Shown here: positions 1 through 7,815 of the stretch, one piece after another
How the letters are laid out: every line of letters starts with the position of its first letter
Position numbering within the stretch: position 1 is the stretch's first letter
From: Saliniramus sp050485405
GTDB taxonomy: Bacteria; Pseudomonadota; Alphaproteobacteria; Rhizobiales; Beijerinckiaceae
Length of the DNA stretch: 64,000 bases
Assembly: GCA_050485405.1 (NCBI GenBank)
Contig: JBJHBI010000005.1
Location: 30,182-94,181 of the forward strand
Direction: 5' to 3'
Program-made: the position numbers and the translations under genes
Notes under the pieces: generated by a model
Seen by the model: only the letters and a program-made list of their open reading frames with translations
What the model was told of the DNA's origin: nothing
The model's database searches: none

Positions 1-15
1 TGGTGTCACACCGAG
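1..15 (+). repeat. Candidate left attachment-site repeat
   Basis: TGGTGTCACACCGAG lies 13 bases before the integrase start and matches 11805-11819 in 14 of 15 positions. It could be an attachment core or an integrase arm-binding site. The copy may extend left of the window. Confidence 0.45.
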
Positions 16-28
16 ACAGGGTTTTGAT

Positions 29-1015
29 ATGGCGGCGATACGTAAACGGGGCGGGTCGTGGCAAGCGCAGGTCCGGCGCGACGGCTATTTGCCAATCAGC
101 AAAACGTTCAAAGCGAAGGCTGATGCTGAGGCTTGGGGTCGGGAGCAGGAGCGCAGTATGGACCGTGGCGAGCAGCCGCAGTTCGACCGTTCACTGATAC
201 GCACGACACTGGCCGATCTCTTGAAGCGGTACCAAGAGACGATCACGCCAAAGAAACGTGGAGCAGGACCGGAAACCTACCGCATTCGAACGCTCATGGC
301 GCACCGTATTGCGAAGCTCAGCTTATCGGCTCTGAAGCCAACGGCGATCGTGAGCTACCGAGAGGACCGGCTTGCCAAGGTTCAGCCTGGGACCGTACGG
401 CGGGAAATGGCCATCCTTCAGCACTGCCTGGAAATCGCAAGGCGCGAGTGGGGATATCCAATCCGCCCCAATCCGATGGACGAGGTGACGCTTCCAAGTC
501 CCCAGCGAGCGCGCGACCGCCGATTGAACCCTGGGGAAGCAGAGAAGTTAGCGGCAGCCTTAGCGGCATCGTCAGCCTCATACCTCAGACCGTTCATTAT
601 CCTTGCCATTGAGACGGGGATGCGCAGGGGGGAACTCCTTTCCATTCGTTGGGCCGATCTAAACCTTGATCGAAGAACCCTACTGGTACAGACGACAAAG
701 AACGGTCACCCACGTACCATTCCCTTGACGCCGCTAGCCGTCGAAACGCTTCGAGCTATGCCACGGGAAGGCGATCAGGTATTCAATCAGAGTGCAAACG
801 CGACCCGTTTGGCATGGGAGCGCCTCAGGAAACGCGCCGGGCTTGGTGATTTGCGCATGCATGATTTGCGACATGAAGCGGTTTCGAGGTTCTTTGAGTA
901 TGGGTTGAGTGCGCCAGAGGTCGCGTTGATCAGTGGGCATCGGGATGCGCGGATGCTTTTTCGGTATACACATTTGCGTCCCGAAGTCATTGCAAAAAAG
1001 ATCGCTGCTGGTTGA
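29..1015 (+). CDS. Tyrosine-type site-specific integrase
   Basis: A 328-residue phage-type integrase that would catalyse integration and excision of the island. The N-terminal 60 residues resemble the arm-binding domain, residues about 60-150 the SAM-like core-binding domain, and the rest the catalytic domain. All catalytic positions are present: Arg199 (TGMRRGEL), Lys224 (TTKNGH), His278 and Arg281 (HDLRH), His304 (SGH) and nucleophile Tyr313 (FRYTHL). Length is normal for the family. The gene reads into the island from its left end, the usual position next to an attachment site. Nothing suggests damage. The target site cannot be deduced with certainty. Confidence 0.93.
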   Translation: MAAIRKRGGSWQAQVRRDGYLPISKTFKAKADAEAWGREQERSMDRGEQPQFDRSLIRTTLADLLKRYQETITPKKRGAGPETYRIRTLMAHRIAKLSLSALKPTAIVSYREDRLAKVQPGTVRREMAILQHCLEIARREWGYPIRPNPMDEVTLPSPQRARDRRLNPGEAEKLAAALAASSASYLRPFIILAIETGMRRGELLSIRWADLNLDRRTLLVQTTKNGHPRTIPLTPLAVETLRAMPREGDQVFNQSANATRLAWERLRKRAGLGDLRMHDLRHEAVSRFFEYGLSAPEVALISGHRDARMLFRYTHLRPEVIAKKIAAG

Positions 1016-1030
1016 GCAAGAGATGGTAAA

Positions 1031-1330
1031 ATGAAAAAAAGTAGAAAGGAGTTGATAGAGACGATACTGTTTAATATTGAAGTAATTCAATCACAGATTT
1101 CCCATGATAGTTGGCAAGTAGATCTTGCAATTGAGGATATCAAAAGAGATCTTATGTTTCTTTGTGCCCACTCTGATTCGTCTAGATGTAAAAAAATATC
1201 ATCTATAGCAATGGCGTTTGATTTAATAAGTAGCGAAGTCGATCGAATAGCAAATCAAAGTGATTTTTTGTCTGTATTGGATATAATTACGGATTCTATA
1301 ATTGTGGAAGCTCAAGAAATAGAAAAATGA
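1031..1330 (+). CDS. Hypothetical 99-residue protein
   Basis: A short, A+T-rich gene starting 15 bases after the integrase stop, with a purine-rich stretch (agatggtaaa) before the ATG. The product is acidic to neutral and looks wholly alpha-helical, without signal peptide or membrane segment. I recognise no family. Its position directly behind the integrase suggests co-transcription and perhaps an accessory role in recombination or element control, but this is only context. Confidence 0.5.
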   Translation: MKKSRKELIETILFNIEVIQSQISHDSWQVDLAIEDIKRDLMFLCAHSDSSRCKKISSIAMAFDLISSEVDRIANQSDFLSVLDIITDSIIVEAQEIEK

Positions 1331-1479
1331 TTCTTTGGCGCATTGTGCATGCTGCTCAGGAAATTGTGTATTGAAGCGATAATCTAGGAAATCATCACAA
1401 AAATCTGAAGCCATATTCTTATCTACGCCAACCCGTTTTTCCCCCCATGGGTGGGTACCCCTGACATACGCCACTGGAT

Positions 1480-1579
1480 AGGCCCTGGAGGGTACGCTAT
1501 CGAACCGTGGGGCGGCTTCATGGGGCTGCCTGGTAGGGTAGTGGCCTGATAGCGGCGCACCGATTCTGAGAGCATCCGC
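1480..1579 (+). repeat. 100-bp direct repeat, copy A
   Basis: Matches 4173-4272 at 82 of 100 positions without gaps. Both copies begin AGGCCCTGGAGGGTACG. This copy lies just beyond the stop codon of the leftward secreted-protein gene. The two copies bracket that gene and its promoter. Confidence 0.75.
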
Positions 1580-1597
1580 AAATTACGGATCGAGGCC

Positions 1598-3952
1598 CTA
1601 GCCTGGTAGGCAGGTCACGGTGAAAAGATCACGCTGAACAGCTTCGTCTCCGCGCCGGTTCCAACTTGCAAACAGTCGATTATCTGGGGAGATTGTCAAT
1701 GCAACTTCTAGCGGTTCCGAGTGCGCCTCGCCGCTGGCTTCCAGCTTGACCGGACTTGTCCACTCTCCATTTGTTTTGTCGAAACGAGATAGTGCCAGCA
1801 CAAACCCGCCACCCTGACCATCGCCAACTGAAGCTCCCGGCATTGACATTCCGATTATCGGATCACCGCGCGAGGTGGTTACCAGATTGGCGATCTGCAT
1901 GCGGCGGGTATCATCTGGAAACAGCCTGGCCGGACCACTCCAGCTCTTACTGGCAGAGTCATAGCGCAGATACTTGAGGCTTGAAGCTGCTCCGCCAGCG
2001 GCACGCTGAAAAGCGATCGTAATATTCCCATTTGTATCCGCTACCGCTTGCGGCAAGCCGACGATATGGCCGCCGTGGGGCAAGTTGATGTCTATGCCTT
2101 CCGCCAGAACGACAGGGTCATGCACGACATGCCCGTTAGGGGCGATTTCCTGTACCCTAATTTCCATTGGGCCTCTGCGGATCCACCAGACGAGATTTTT
2201 GCCGTCAGGAGAAATCAAGACACTCGGGCTATGTGGCGCGATATTGTGATGATTGTCGACGGTGACGATTTGGCTCCAAGTGTCATTTGCCGGGTCATAG
2301 ACGATCGAATCGACATAGACGGTTGCCATACCACTGCCGGTTCCCTGCGCCGCATCGTCCCAAGTTCGCTCTCGATTTTCCCAGGCCACGATCCGCTGTC
2401 CGTCAGGTGCGATGAAGGCGCGCGGTGCGACGGTCCCGTAAGGATAGTCCGGCGGTAGAACGGGGCGCTCGATGCTCCAGTCGCCGCTTTGGTGGTCTCT
2501 TGTTCGTTCAAATATCGCGGGTCCTTCGCCAGAAGTTGAACGTCCATGTCCCGCCAACTGGCGCTTATAAATAACTATCAGGTCCCCACTATCCAGTGTT
2601 TGTGCAGCGAGCAAGGCGGTGAATCGCGCATCGCCGAAAACATCTTCCTGACGAAGCTCACCAGTTGCCGCATCCAGGAAGCCGATATCCATTGTGGAAT
2701 TGGTGCCGGCAAATCTTTGCGAGGGGCGATCAAGATAAATGGGGAAAACAGCTGTTCCATCGGGCATCCGATGATACTGAACGGCGTTGACCGTGATGTC
2801 GCGTTCGGTGACGCTACCCCCTGCGTGCCCACCGGTTTGTTCCACGATTTGCCAATCGCCTCCTTGGTCCACGGCTATCTGATAGGCTCGTTGCGAAATG
2901 CTACCTTGACCAAGTGGCCGATCGAGGTCTTCCCAGACAAGTGCAATCCCGTTGCGCAGGGGCATTACCCGTGACAGGCCCGCGCCACGATTGCTGGCCA
3001 CGCGACGGACTGGTTGGCACGTCAGACCAAGCTGACCAGGGACTACATCAAATGCAGCTGCGGCAGGTGTATCGTCTGAAGCGGAGAACTGGGCAAATGC
3101 GCTGGATACGGCATCCTCGTTCTCGTGTGGCTGCTCACTTGCTGCGGAGCTCAAAGACGAGACATTTTCCTGGGAAGCGGGATCCCCTATCGGCAGGCTA
3201 GCAAGAACCTCTTGCGCCCATTCGTTCTGAGGCCGGAGATCGAGCACACGGCTGATGTAGCGTCTAGCGGCGTATAATTCACCCATGTCGCGGTGTACGA
3301 TACCAATGCTAGCCAACGCTGTCACACGCTCACTGACCGATCGTGCTTTGGCAAGCGCCCGAAGATAATGCAACAGCGCCGTTTCTTCATCCCCGCGATC
3401 AAGGAGGGAGTTGCCCTGTGCGATTTCGTCACGATGGCTACGGGAGTCGGGTTTGGACGGGTCTAAAACAGCTACAAGTTCGAAGCCTGTCCAGTGATAC
3501 AGAAATGTACCGAAGTCCAAGTCATCGCGCCAGCCTCGCGCGACCAAAAGTGTGCTATCGGGCTTGAACTCAAAAAGTAGATCTTCAGGGTCAGCGTCAA
3601 AATCCCTGAATACTGAAAAGAGAACATCATACCAAACATCTGTATGGCTATCGTATATCGTTCCTAAAGCACAGCCTGTACCGCATTGCATGGTGATGAA
3701 TGCGGCTGAACCTGCGAAATTGCTTCCTCGCTGAAGGATATCGCGGACGTCTGCGGCTTCCCAGTCCGGCATATATTCAATATTATTTATGTGCTCCGGA
3801 TACTGCCAAGCTGGACCGCGGGCGGGAAAATCCCCAAACTCGAGATTGCCTTGTTCCGCATGGACTATACTTTGCGAAACAAAAACAAAGAAAAAAAGCG
3901 TGGCCAGCAATGATCCCCAAATTCTCGCCCTGAAATTCTTTGATCTAAACAT
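1598..3952 (-). CDS. Secreted protein with TPR-like segment and C-terminal propeller-like region
   Basis: I start at the ATG at 3952 rather than the upstream in-frame start at 4000. It has a GAGGTG ribosome site six bases upstream and opens a clean signal peptide (basic MFRSKNFRAR, a long hydrophobic run, cleavage near VHA-EQ). The mature N-terminus holds a Cys-containing domain (MQCGTGCALG) seen in many uncharacterised secreted proteobacterial proteins. Next come one or two TPR-like helical hairpins around residues 180-250, then about 480 residues of repeating beta-rich segments of the type 'ISPDG..W' that suggest a sialidase-like propeller. I do not assign an enzymatic activity. The gene is flanked by 100-bp direct repeats and adjoins a serine recombinase, so it looks like a separable cassette. 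Confidence 0.75.
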   Translation of the reverse strand: MFRSKNFRARIWGSLLATLFFFVFVSQSIVHAEQGNLEFGDFPARGPAWQYPEHINNIEYMPDWEAADVRDILQRGSNFAGSAAFITMQCGTGCALGTIYDSHTDVWYDVLFSVFRDFDADPEDLLFEFKPDSTLLVARGWRDDLDFGTFLYHWTGFELVAVLDPSKPDSRSHRDEIAQGNSLLDRGDEETALLHYLRALAKARSVSERVTALASIGIVHRDMGELYAARRYISRVLDLRPQNEWAQEVLASLPIGDPASQENVSSLSSAASEQPHENEDAVSSAFAQFSASDDTPAAAAFDVVPGQLGLTCQPVRRVASNRGAGLSRVMPLRNGIALVWEDLDRPLGQGSISQRAYQIAVDQGGDWQIVEQTGGHAGGSVTERDITVNAVQYHRMPDGTAVFPIYLDRPSQRFAGTNSTMDIGFLDAATGELRQEDVFGDARFTALLAAQTLDSGDLIVIYKRQLAGHGRSTSGEGPAIFERTRDHQSGDWSIERPVLPPDYPYGTVAPRAFIAPDGQRIVAWENRERTWDDAAQGTGSGMATVYVDSIVYDPANDTWSQIVTVDNHHNIAPHSPSVLISPDGKNLVWWIRRGPMEIRVQEIAPNGHVVHDPVVLAEGIDINLPHGGHIVGLPQAVADTNGNITIAFQRAAGGAASSLKYLRYDSASKSWSGPARLFPDDTRRMQIANLVTTSRGDPIIGMSMPGASVGDGQGGGFVLALSRFDKTNGEWTSPVKLEASGEAHSEPLEVALTISPDNRLFASWNRRGDEAVQRDLFTVTCLPG

Positions 3953-4172
3953 ATTGCGCACCTCTAGAGTGATAGCTTCAAAAAACCGGACACTTCCCAC
4001 GTGAGTATGATTTCCTGAATCTCGTTCCGGTTCAAGCGATTTTTCGTATCAAACAGTAGCTGCGGTCTGGCTATGGCTCGCCTTTGCGTGGCCGAAATCG
4101 GAATGGTGGAGTCATCAATTGCAAGCGGCCTCCGCCGGCCAAAGATAATTGTCTTTCACAGTGCGCAATCAA

Positions 4173-4272
4173 AGGCCCTGGAGGGTACGTTATTGCACCG
4201 TGGAGCGGCTTCATGGTGTTGCCTGGTAGTGCAGTGGCCTGATGCACTTGCGCCGATTCTGAGCGCCCCCGC
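4173..4272 (+). repeat. 100-bp direct repeat, copy B
   Basis: Partner of copy A at 1480-1579 (82% identical, same orientation). It lies upstream of the secreted-protein gene and about 140 bp before the serine recombinase, in the 4001-4412 gap. That gap holds no convincing gene but also contains three copies of TTGATAGAT at 4296, 4351 and 4385. Confidence 0.75.
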
Positions 4273-4295
4273 GTACCTCAATAGACCCTGCCTTA

Positions 4296-4395
4296 TTGAT
4301 AGATGCTCAGTGCGGGGAGATTGCCTCTCACATGAGTGGGGTTGACAATTTTGATAGATATGTATCACAGTCTCCTAAACGTCATTGATAGATAT
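4296..4395 (+). promoter_or_regulatory. Three TTGATAGAT repeats before the serine recombinase
   Basis: TTGATAGAT occurs at 4296-4304, 4351-4359 and 4385-4393, immediately upstream of the recombinase start at 4413. The middle copy extends to ATAGATATGTAT (4354-4365), which recurs exactly at 5648-5659 before the polymerase-like gene. The arrangement fits resolvase subsites or an operator shared by two island genes; the sequence does not distinguish these. Confidence 0.4.
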
Positions 4396-4412
4396 ACCGT
4401 GGAGATTGAACG

Positions 4413-4970
4413 ATGCTCATTGGATACGCCCGTACCAGCACCACAGAACAACAGGCAGGCTTAGCGGCACAAGAGAGGGACTTGACCGGCCAGGGTGTCG
4501 ATAGGGTGTTCAAGGAGCAGACCAGCGCCACAGGACCGCGTAAGGCTCTTGATGATGCGCTCGACTATCTCCGGGAAGGGGATACCCTCATCGTCACCAG
4601 GCTTGACCGCCTCGCCAGGTCCGTTGCCGATCTTCTCGCCATCACACAGAGGATCGAAGCCAAGGGCGCATCGCTGCGTATCATGAACCTCAACCTCGAT
4701 ACCGAGACGGCTACAGGGAAGCTGATGCTCAACCTGGTGGGTTCTATCGCGCAGTTCGAACGGGAGCTAATGCTAGAGCGGCAAAGGGAGGGTATCGCTA
4801 AGGCGAAAGCTGAGGGGAAATTCAAGGGGCGTAAGCCAACGGCTAGGGCTAAAGCTAACGAGGTGCGCAAGTTGGCGGCTAATGGAATGACTAAGGCTCG
4901 TATAGCGAGTGAGGTTGGTATTGGCGTCGCCAGCGTGTACCGCATTCTCGCTGAACCCTTAAGTAATTGA
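4413..4970 (+). CDS. Serine recombinase, resolvase/invertase family
   Basis: A 185-residue small serine recombinase. The nucleophile is Ser9 in YARTSTTEQ, followed by the conserved LVTRLDRLARS-like strand (IVTRLDRLARS), the GxLMLNLVGSIAQFERE dimer helix and the basic ERQREGIAKAKAEGKFKGRK linker-type segment. A C-terminal helix-turn-helix (residues about 145-182) ends in GIGVASVYRIL. Length and layout match Tn3-type resolvases and DNA invertases. It would resolve or invert DNA between short sites. The repeated motifs just upstream and the 100-bp direct repeats around the neighbouring gene are candidate substrates. Codon use is nearer to the chromosome than that of later island genes. Confidence 0.92.
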   Translation: MLIGYARTSTTEQQAGLAAQERDLTGQGVDRVFKEQTSATGPRKALDDALDYLREGDTLIVTRLDRLARSVADLLAITQRIEAKGASLRIMNLNLDTETATGKLMLNLVGSIAQFERELMLERQREGIAKAKAEGKFKGRKPTARAKANEVRKLAANGMTKARIASEVGIGVASVYRILAEPLSN

Positions 4971-5671
4971 TATGCAACATGAATTCGCTGTGAGGTATTT
5001 TGACAAGGCAACCCAGCCTGTTACGGCGAAGGTCGTGCGTGCTTGGATTCCTGGATTTGTAAGGCATTGAAATACATGAAAAAATTTAAAACCTCCCTTA
5101 AAGGGCAACGCCCCGGTTCTACATATATAGTTTAATTCTTGTTTGTGACGAATAAGATGATGATGCCTCTATTTAACAACTAACCAGATTGTGGCTCTAT
5201 AGTCAAAGTATATATGCTAAGAAGTTAACCGCATGCTAGTGTTATCAGTACCTCATTGCTAACGGAGAAATTAAAACCTTCCTTACAGCAACCCGCGTAG
5301 GTTCTCTCGGTACGATTCATAGTGAGGGTGTGAAACTTGAATCCAGAACACAATTGGAGAAACAGGGGTCTCACAATGAGTCGGACAGATTGAGGTAGTC
5401 TCTTGTTTGTGATCCACGAAGAATCATCAACCATGAAGTATCGTATACTGGTGAAACAGAGTGGCTTGACTAACAATGATGTATGATGATGGTACAAATA
5501 AATAAGATTCATCAATGTGGTTCAACTAATAGGCTAATTCAGTAATGTGCCACATATACATAGTCAATAAAAACCAACTCATAAAAACGTCAATAGAACT
5601 ACAGACAAAAAGAAATGCCGATCGTTATGGTCGATGTATGAGCATGCATAGATATGTATGTACAATGAAAT
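4971..5671. other. A+T-rich intergenic region with short repeats before the polymerase-like gene
   Basis: No credible gene is visible in these 700 bases. A 35-base block starting TTAAAACCT at 5086-5120 is repeated imperfectly at 5271-5305, and both end in GGTTCT. The 12-mer TCTTGTTTGTGA occurs at 5137-5148 and 5401-5412, following the two blocks. The 12-mer ATAGATATGTAT at 5648-5659 is shared with the recombinase promoter. Repeats and high A+T before a replication-type gene could mark an origin or control region, but this is inference. Confidence 0.4.
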
Positions 5672-7042
5672 ATGAATCAAACTACGGCTAACGACAAGAG
5701 TGAAAATCGAGATCGAATCGTTGATTTTAGCTTAGATATACAAGAAAATTCTTTTCTAGAATGTGTATATGATGAGGTATGGCGTCAAACACAGGCGCAG
5801 ATTCCTCCAAGCAGGAAGAAACCCAAGGGAGTAAAAATAGTATTACGCTCAATCCTTGCGAATCTCTGTCCGTCAATCGATACAGATCACCGACTATGCG
5901 TCCCGCTAAACAAAAGACATCTTCGAGGAAAAGGGAGTAGGTACTCACGGGAGTATATAAACTACGATAATGTACGAAAGACGTTACAGGCAATGGAGCA
6001 GGCGGGTTTCATACATTTGAACATCACCAAGGGTGAGCATAAGCGTATTGTATGCCCAAAAAGTGGTCGACAGGGTACAAAACGCCAAGCCACTACTATT
6101 GAACCAACAGAACGTCTCCGTCAATTATTCAACCAATATCGATACCAACACCAAGGGCTAACTGACAGCGCCACTGATGAGGATGGTGTATCTGGTCGTA
6201 TTTCGCTTAACGGAGTCGCACCAATATGCCTCGCAGAGGGAGCAGAGGTAATCTATCTCCGGGATAAGATCGACAATGAGAGTGTACCGGTTGAGTACCA
6301 GGACACGCCCGAAACCATAGCCATGCGCAAAGAGGTCGAGGCGATCAATGCCCACCTGAGCCGCTATCCCTGTACGCCTGTCAGCCCTCTCGTGACGGAG
6401 AACGTCCACTACCAGCGTTACCTTATCCGTATCTTCAACAACAATGATTGGCGGCAAGGGGGGCGATTGTATGGGTACTGGCCGCAGAGCATCAAGGCTG
6501 AGGATCGCCACAAGCTTCGTATCCAGCGTGAACCCCTAGCCGATATGGATTTCGGTTCATGTGCCGTGGCGCTCTTGCATTTCCACGATGGCAGCGAATT
6601 CGACCCTGATACCGATCCATTCATTATTCCCGGTTTTGAGGCCCACCGCGACACCATCAAACGGGCTTCCTATGCGATCCTGAACTCCCCGAAGAAGCTG
6701 ACAGGGTATCCCGATGGATTCTCAAAGGAGGAAAGATCAAAGCTAACGTGGAAGGAACTCAATGGGCTAATAGAAAAGCATATCCCAATTATACACAAAT
6801 ATTCTTATACAGGTATTGGTCTAACTCTGAGCTATCACGAGAGTTGCATCCTAATTAATGTAATGAAAATGCTAATCAGCAGTGATATTGGCTTTGTCCC
6901 AATGCATGACGGAATAATGGTTCCAGAGTCTCAAAAGGGCCTAACCTCTTGGCTAATGCGTGGATGCTACTATTACTACACGAAACAACAAATCAAGGTT
7001 AAACACAAACCATTTGCATCGCAGATTGGAGGACAAGTATGA
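5672..7042 (+). CDS. Stand-alone polymerase-like protein (family A / T7 RNAP-type palm motifs)
   Basis: A 456-residue protein without signal peptide. Its C-terminal half carries, in the right order and spacing, signatures of single-subunit family A DNA polymerases and T7-type RNA polymerases. Motif A is DMDFGS with Asp293. Motif B is Arg326-x3-Lys330-x3-Tyr334-x3-Asn338, the RxxxKxxxF/Y pattern of the fingers helix. Motif C is MHDG with His412-Asp413. The conserved GGRLYGYWPQ precedes motif A. The N-terminal 150 residues are basic and may bind nucleic acid. The protein is far shorter than Pol I and lacks a visible exonuclease. I infer a primase or replicase role for the island; no activity is established. 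It overlaps the next gene by ATGA. Confidence 0.6.
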   Translation: MNQTTANDKSENRDRIVDFSLDIQENSFLECVYDEVWRQTQAQIPPSRKKPKGVKIVLRSILANLCPSIDTDHRLCVPLNKRHLRGKGSRYSREYINYDNVRKTLQAMEQAGFIHLNITKGEHKRIVCPKSGRQGTKRQATTIEPTERLRQLFNQYRYQHQGLTDSATDEDGVSGRISLNGVAPICLAEGAEVIYLRDKIDNESVPVEYQDTPETIAMRKEVEAINAHLSRYPCTPVSPLVTENVHYQRYLIRIFNNNDWRQGGRLYGYWPQSIKAEDRHKLRIQREPLADMDFGSCAVALLHFHDGSEFDPDTDPFIIPGFEAHRDTIKRASYAILNSPKKLTGYPDGFSKEERSKLTWKELNGLIEKHIPIIHKYSYTGIGLTLSYHESCILINVMKMLISSDIGFVPMHDGIMVPESQKGLTSWLMRGCYYYYTKQQIKVKHKPFASQIGGQV

Positions 7043-7335
7043 AACATACAACTACAATAAGCATTAATATTGAAGCTAAGCCCCGTGCTAAGTTCGACGC
7101 TTACTTTAACGATTACCTCATTGTAGAGCGATCCGCTACACCATTCCTCGACGCAGCACGCGCGCTCAAAGCGATGGGCTACCCGGATGACACTATCATC
7201 ACACAGAGACACACGGGGCGCAGCACCATCGGTCTCACGAGCACAATCGAAAAGGCTTCACGGCTCGCTCTCACCGAGAGGGATGACAAGGGGTTGAGGT
7301 ACGAGGCATACCGGCCCTATCCTTCACCAGGGTGA
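7039..7335 (+). CDS. Small conserved island protein coupled to the polymerase-like gene
   Basis: A 98-residue product whose ATG overlaps the preceding stop as ATGA, so its translation is likely coupled. The centre (FLDAARALKAMGYPDD) and the end (a short basic segment RYEAYRPYP) resemble small proteins I have seen beside similar genes in other alphaproteobacterial islands. No catalytic motif, membrane segment or DNA-binding fold is evident. The coupling points to a shared function with the polymerase-like protein, perhaps as partner or regulator. Confidence 0.6.
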   Translation: MKHTTTISINIEAKPRAKFDAYFNDYLIVERSATPFLDAARALKAMGYPDDTIITQRHTGRSTIGLTSTIEKASRLALTERDDKGLRYEAYRPYPSPG

Positions 7336-7815
7336 GAGCAAGCTGCAAAGGGTACGCGGGGTAGCTCAGAATCGACAGAATGGGGTCAATGGGTATGTGG
7401 GCAACTGAGAAGACGAAACGGGCGCTGGCGGACAACAAATCGCTGAATGCAAATCCGTAGAAGAACCAGACTGAATGACGGCCATGAGCTTACCTGTGAC
7501 CCCTCAACCATCCCCAAACTCTCAGGCTTGACGGTCACGACCAAAATGGGTCTGATGGAAGTCTCTCGGGAGCAGTGCAACACTGCGCTCCGGTGAAACT
7601 TGCAAGACGGGTGAGAAGCTGGGTGTCTCAGTCTGCGTATACGCGCGCGTAAGGGTGGCGAGGGCAGGTGAGTATCGCGATGGCCGTAGGAAGCGCCATA
7701 TACGGCGGTAGAACGGACAAGACAATTGTTCTAGGTGGTACCCTACCGTTGAAGACTCATCCCGTAACTTCCCTAGTCAGATGGTAAAGTGATTCGATAG
7801 GCGTAGGATCCTGGT
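7336..7815. other. Gene-free, apparently structured region
   Basis: No convincing coding sequence is present across 480 bases. Segments such as GAAGACGAAACGGG, GCCGTAGGAAGCGCCATATACGG and TTCTAGGTGGTACC give an impression of a structured RNA, possibly a decayed group II intron domain I. I cannot find a clear domain V or a reverse transcriptase, so this remains unproven. Confidence 0.25.
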
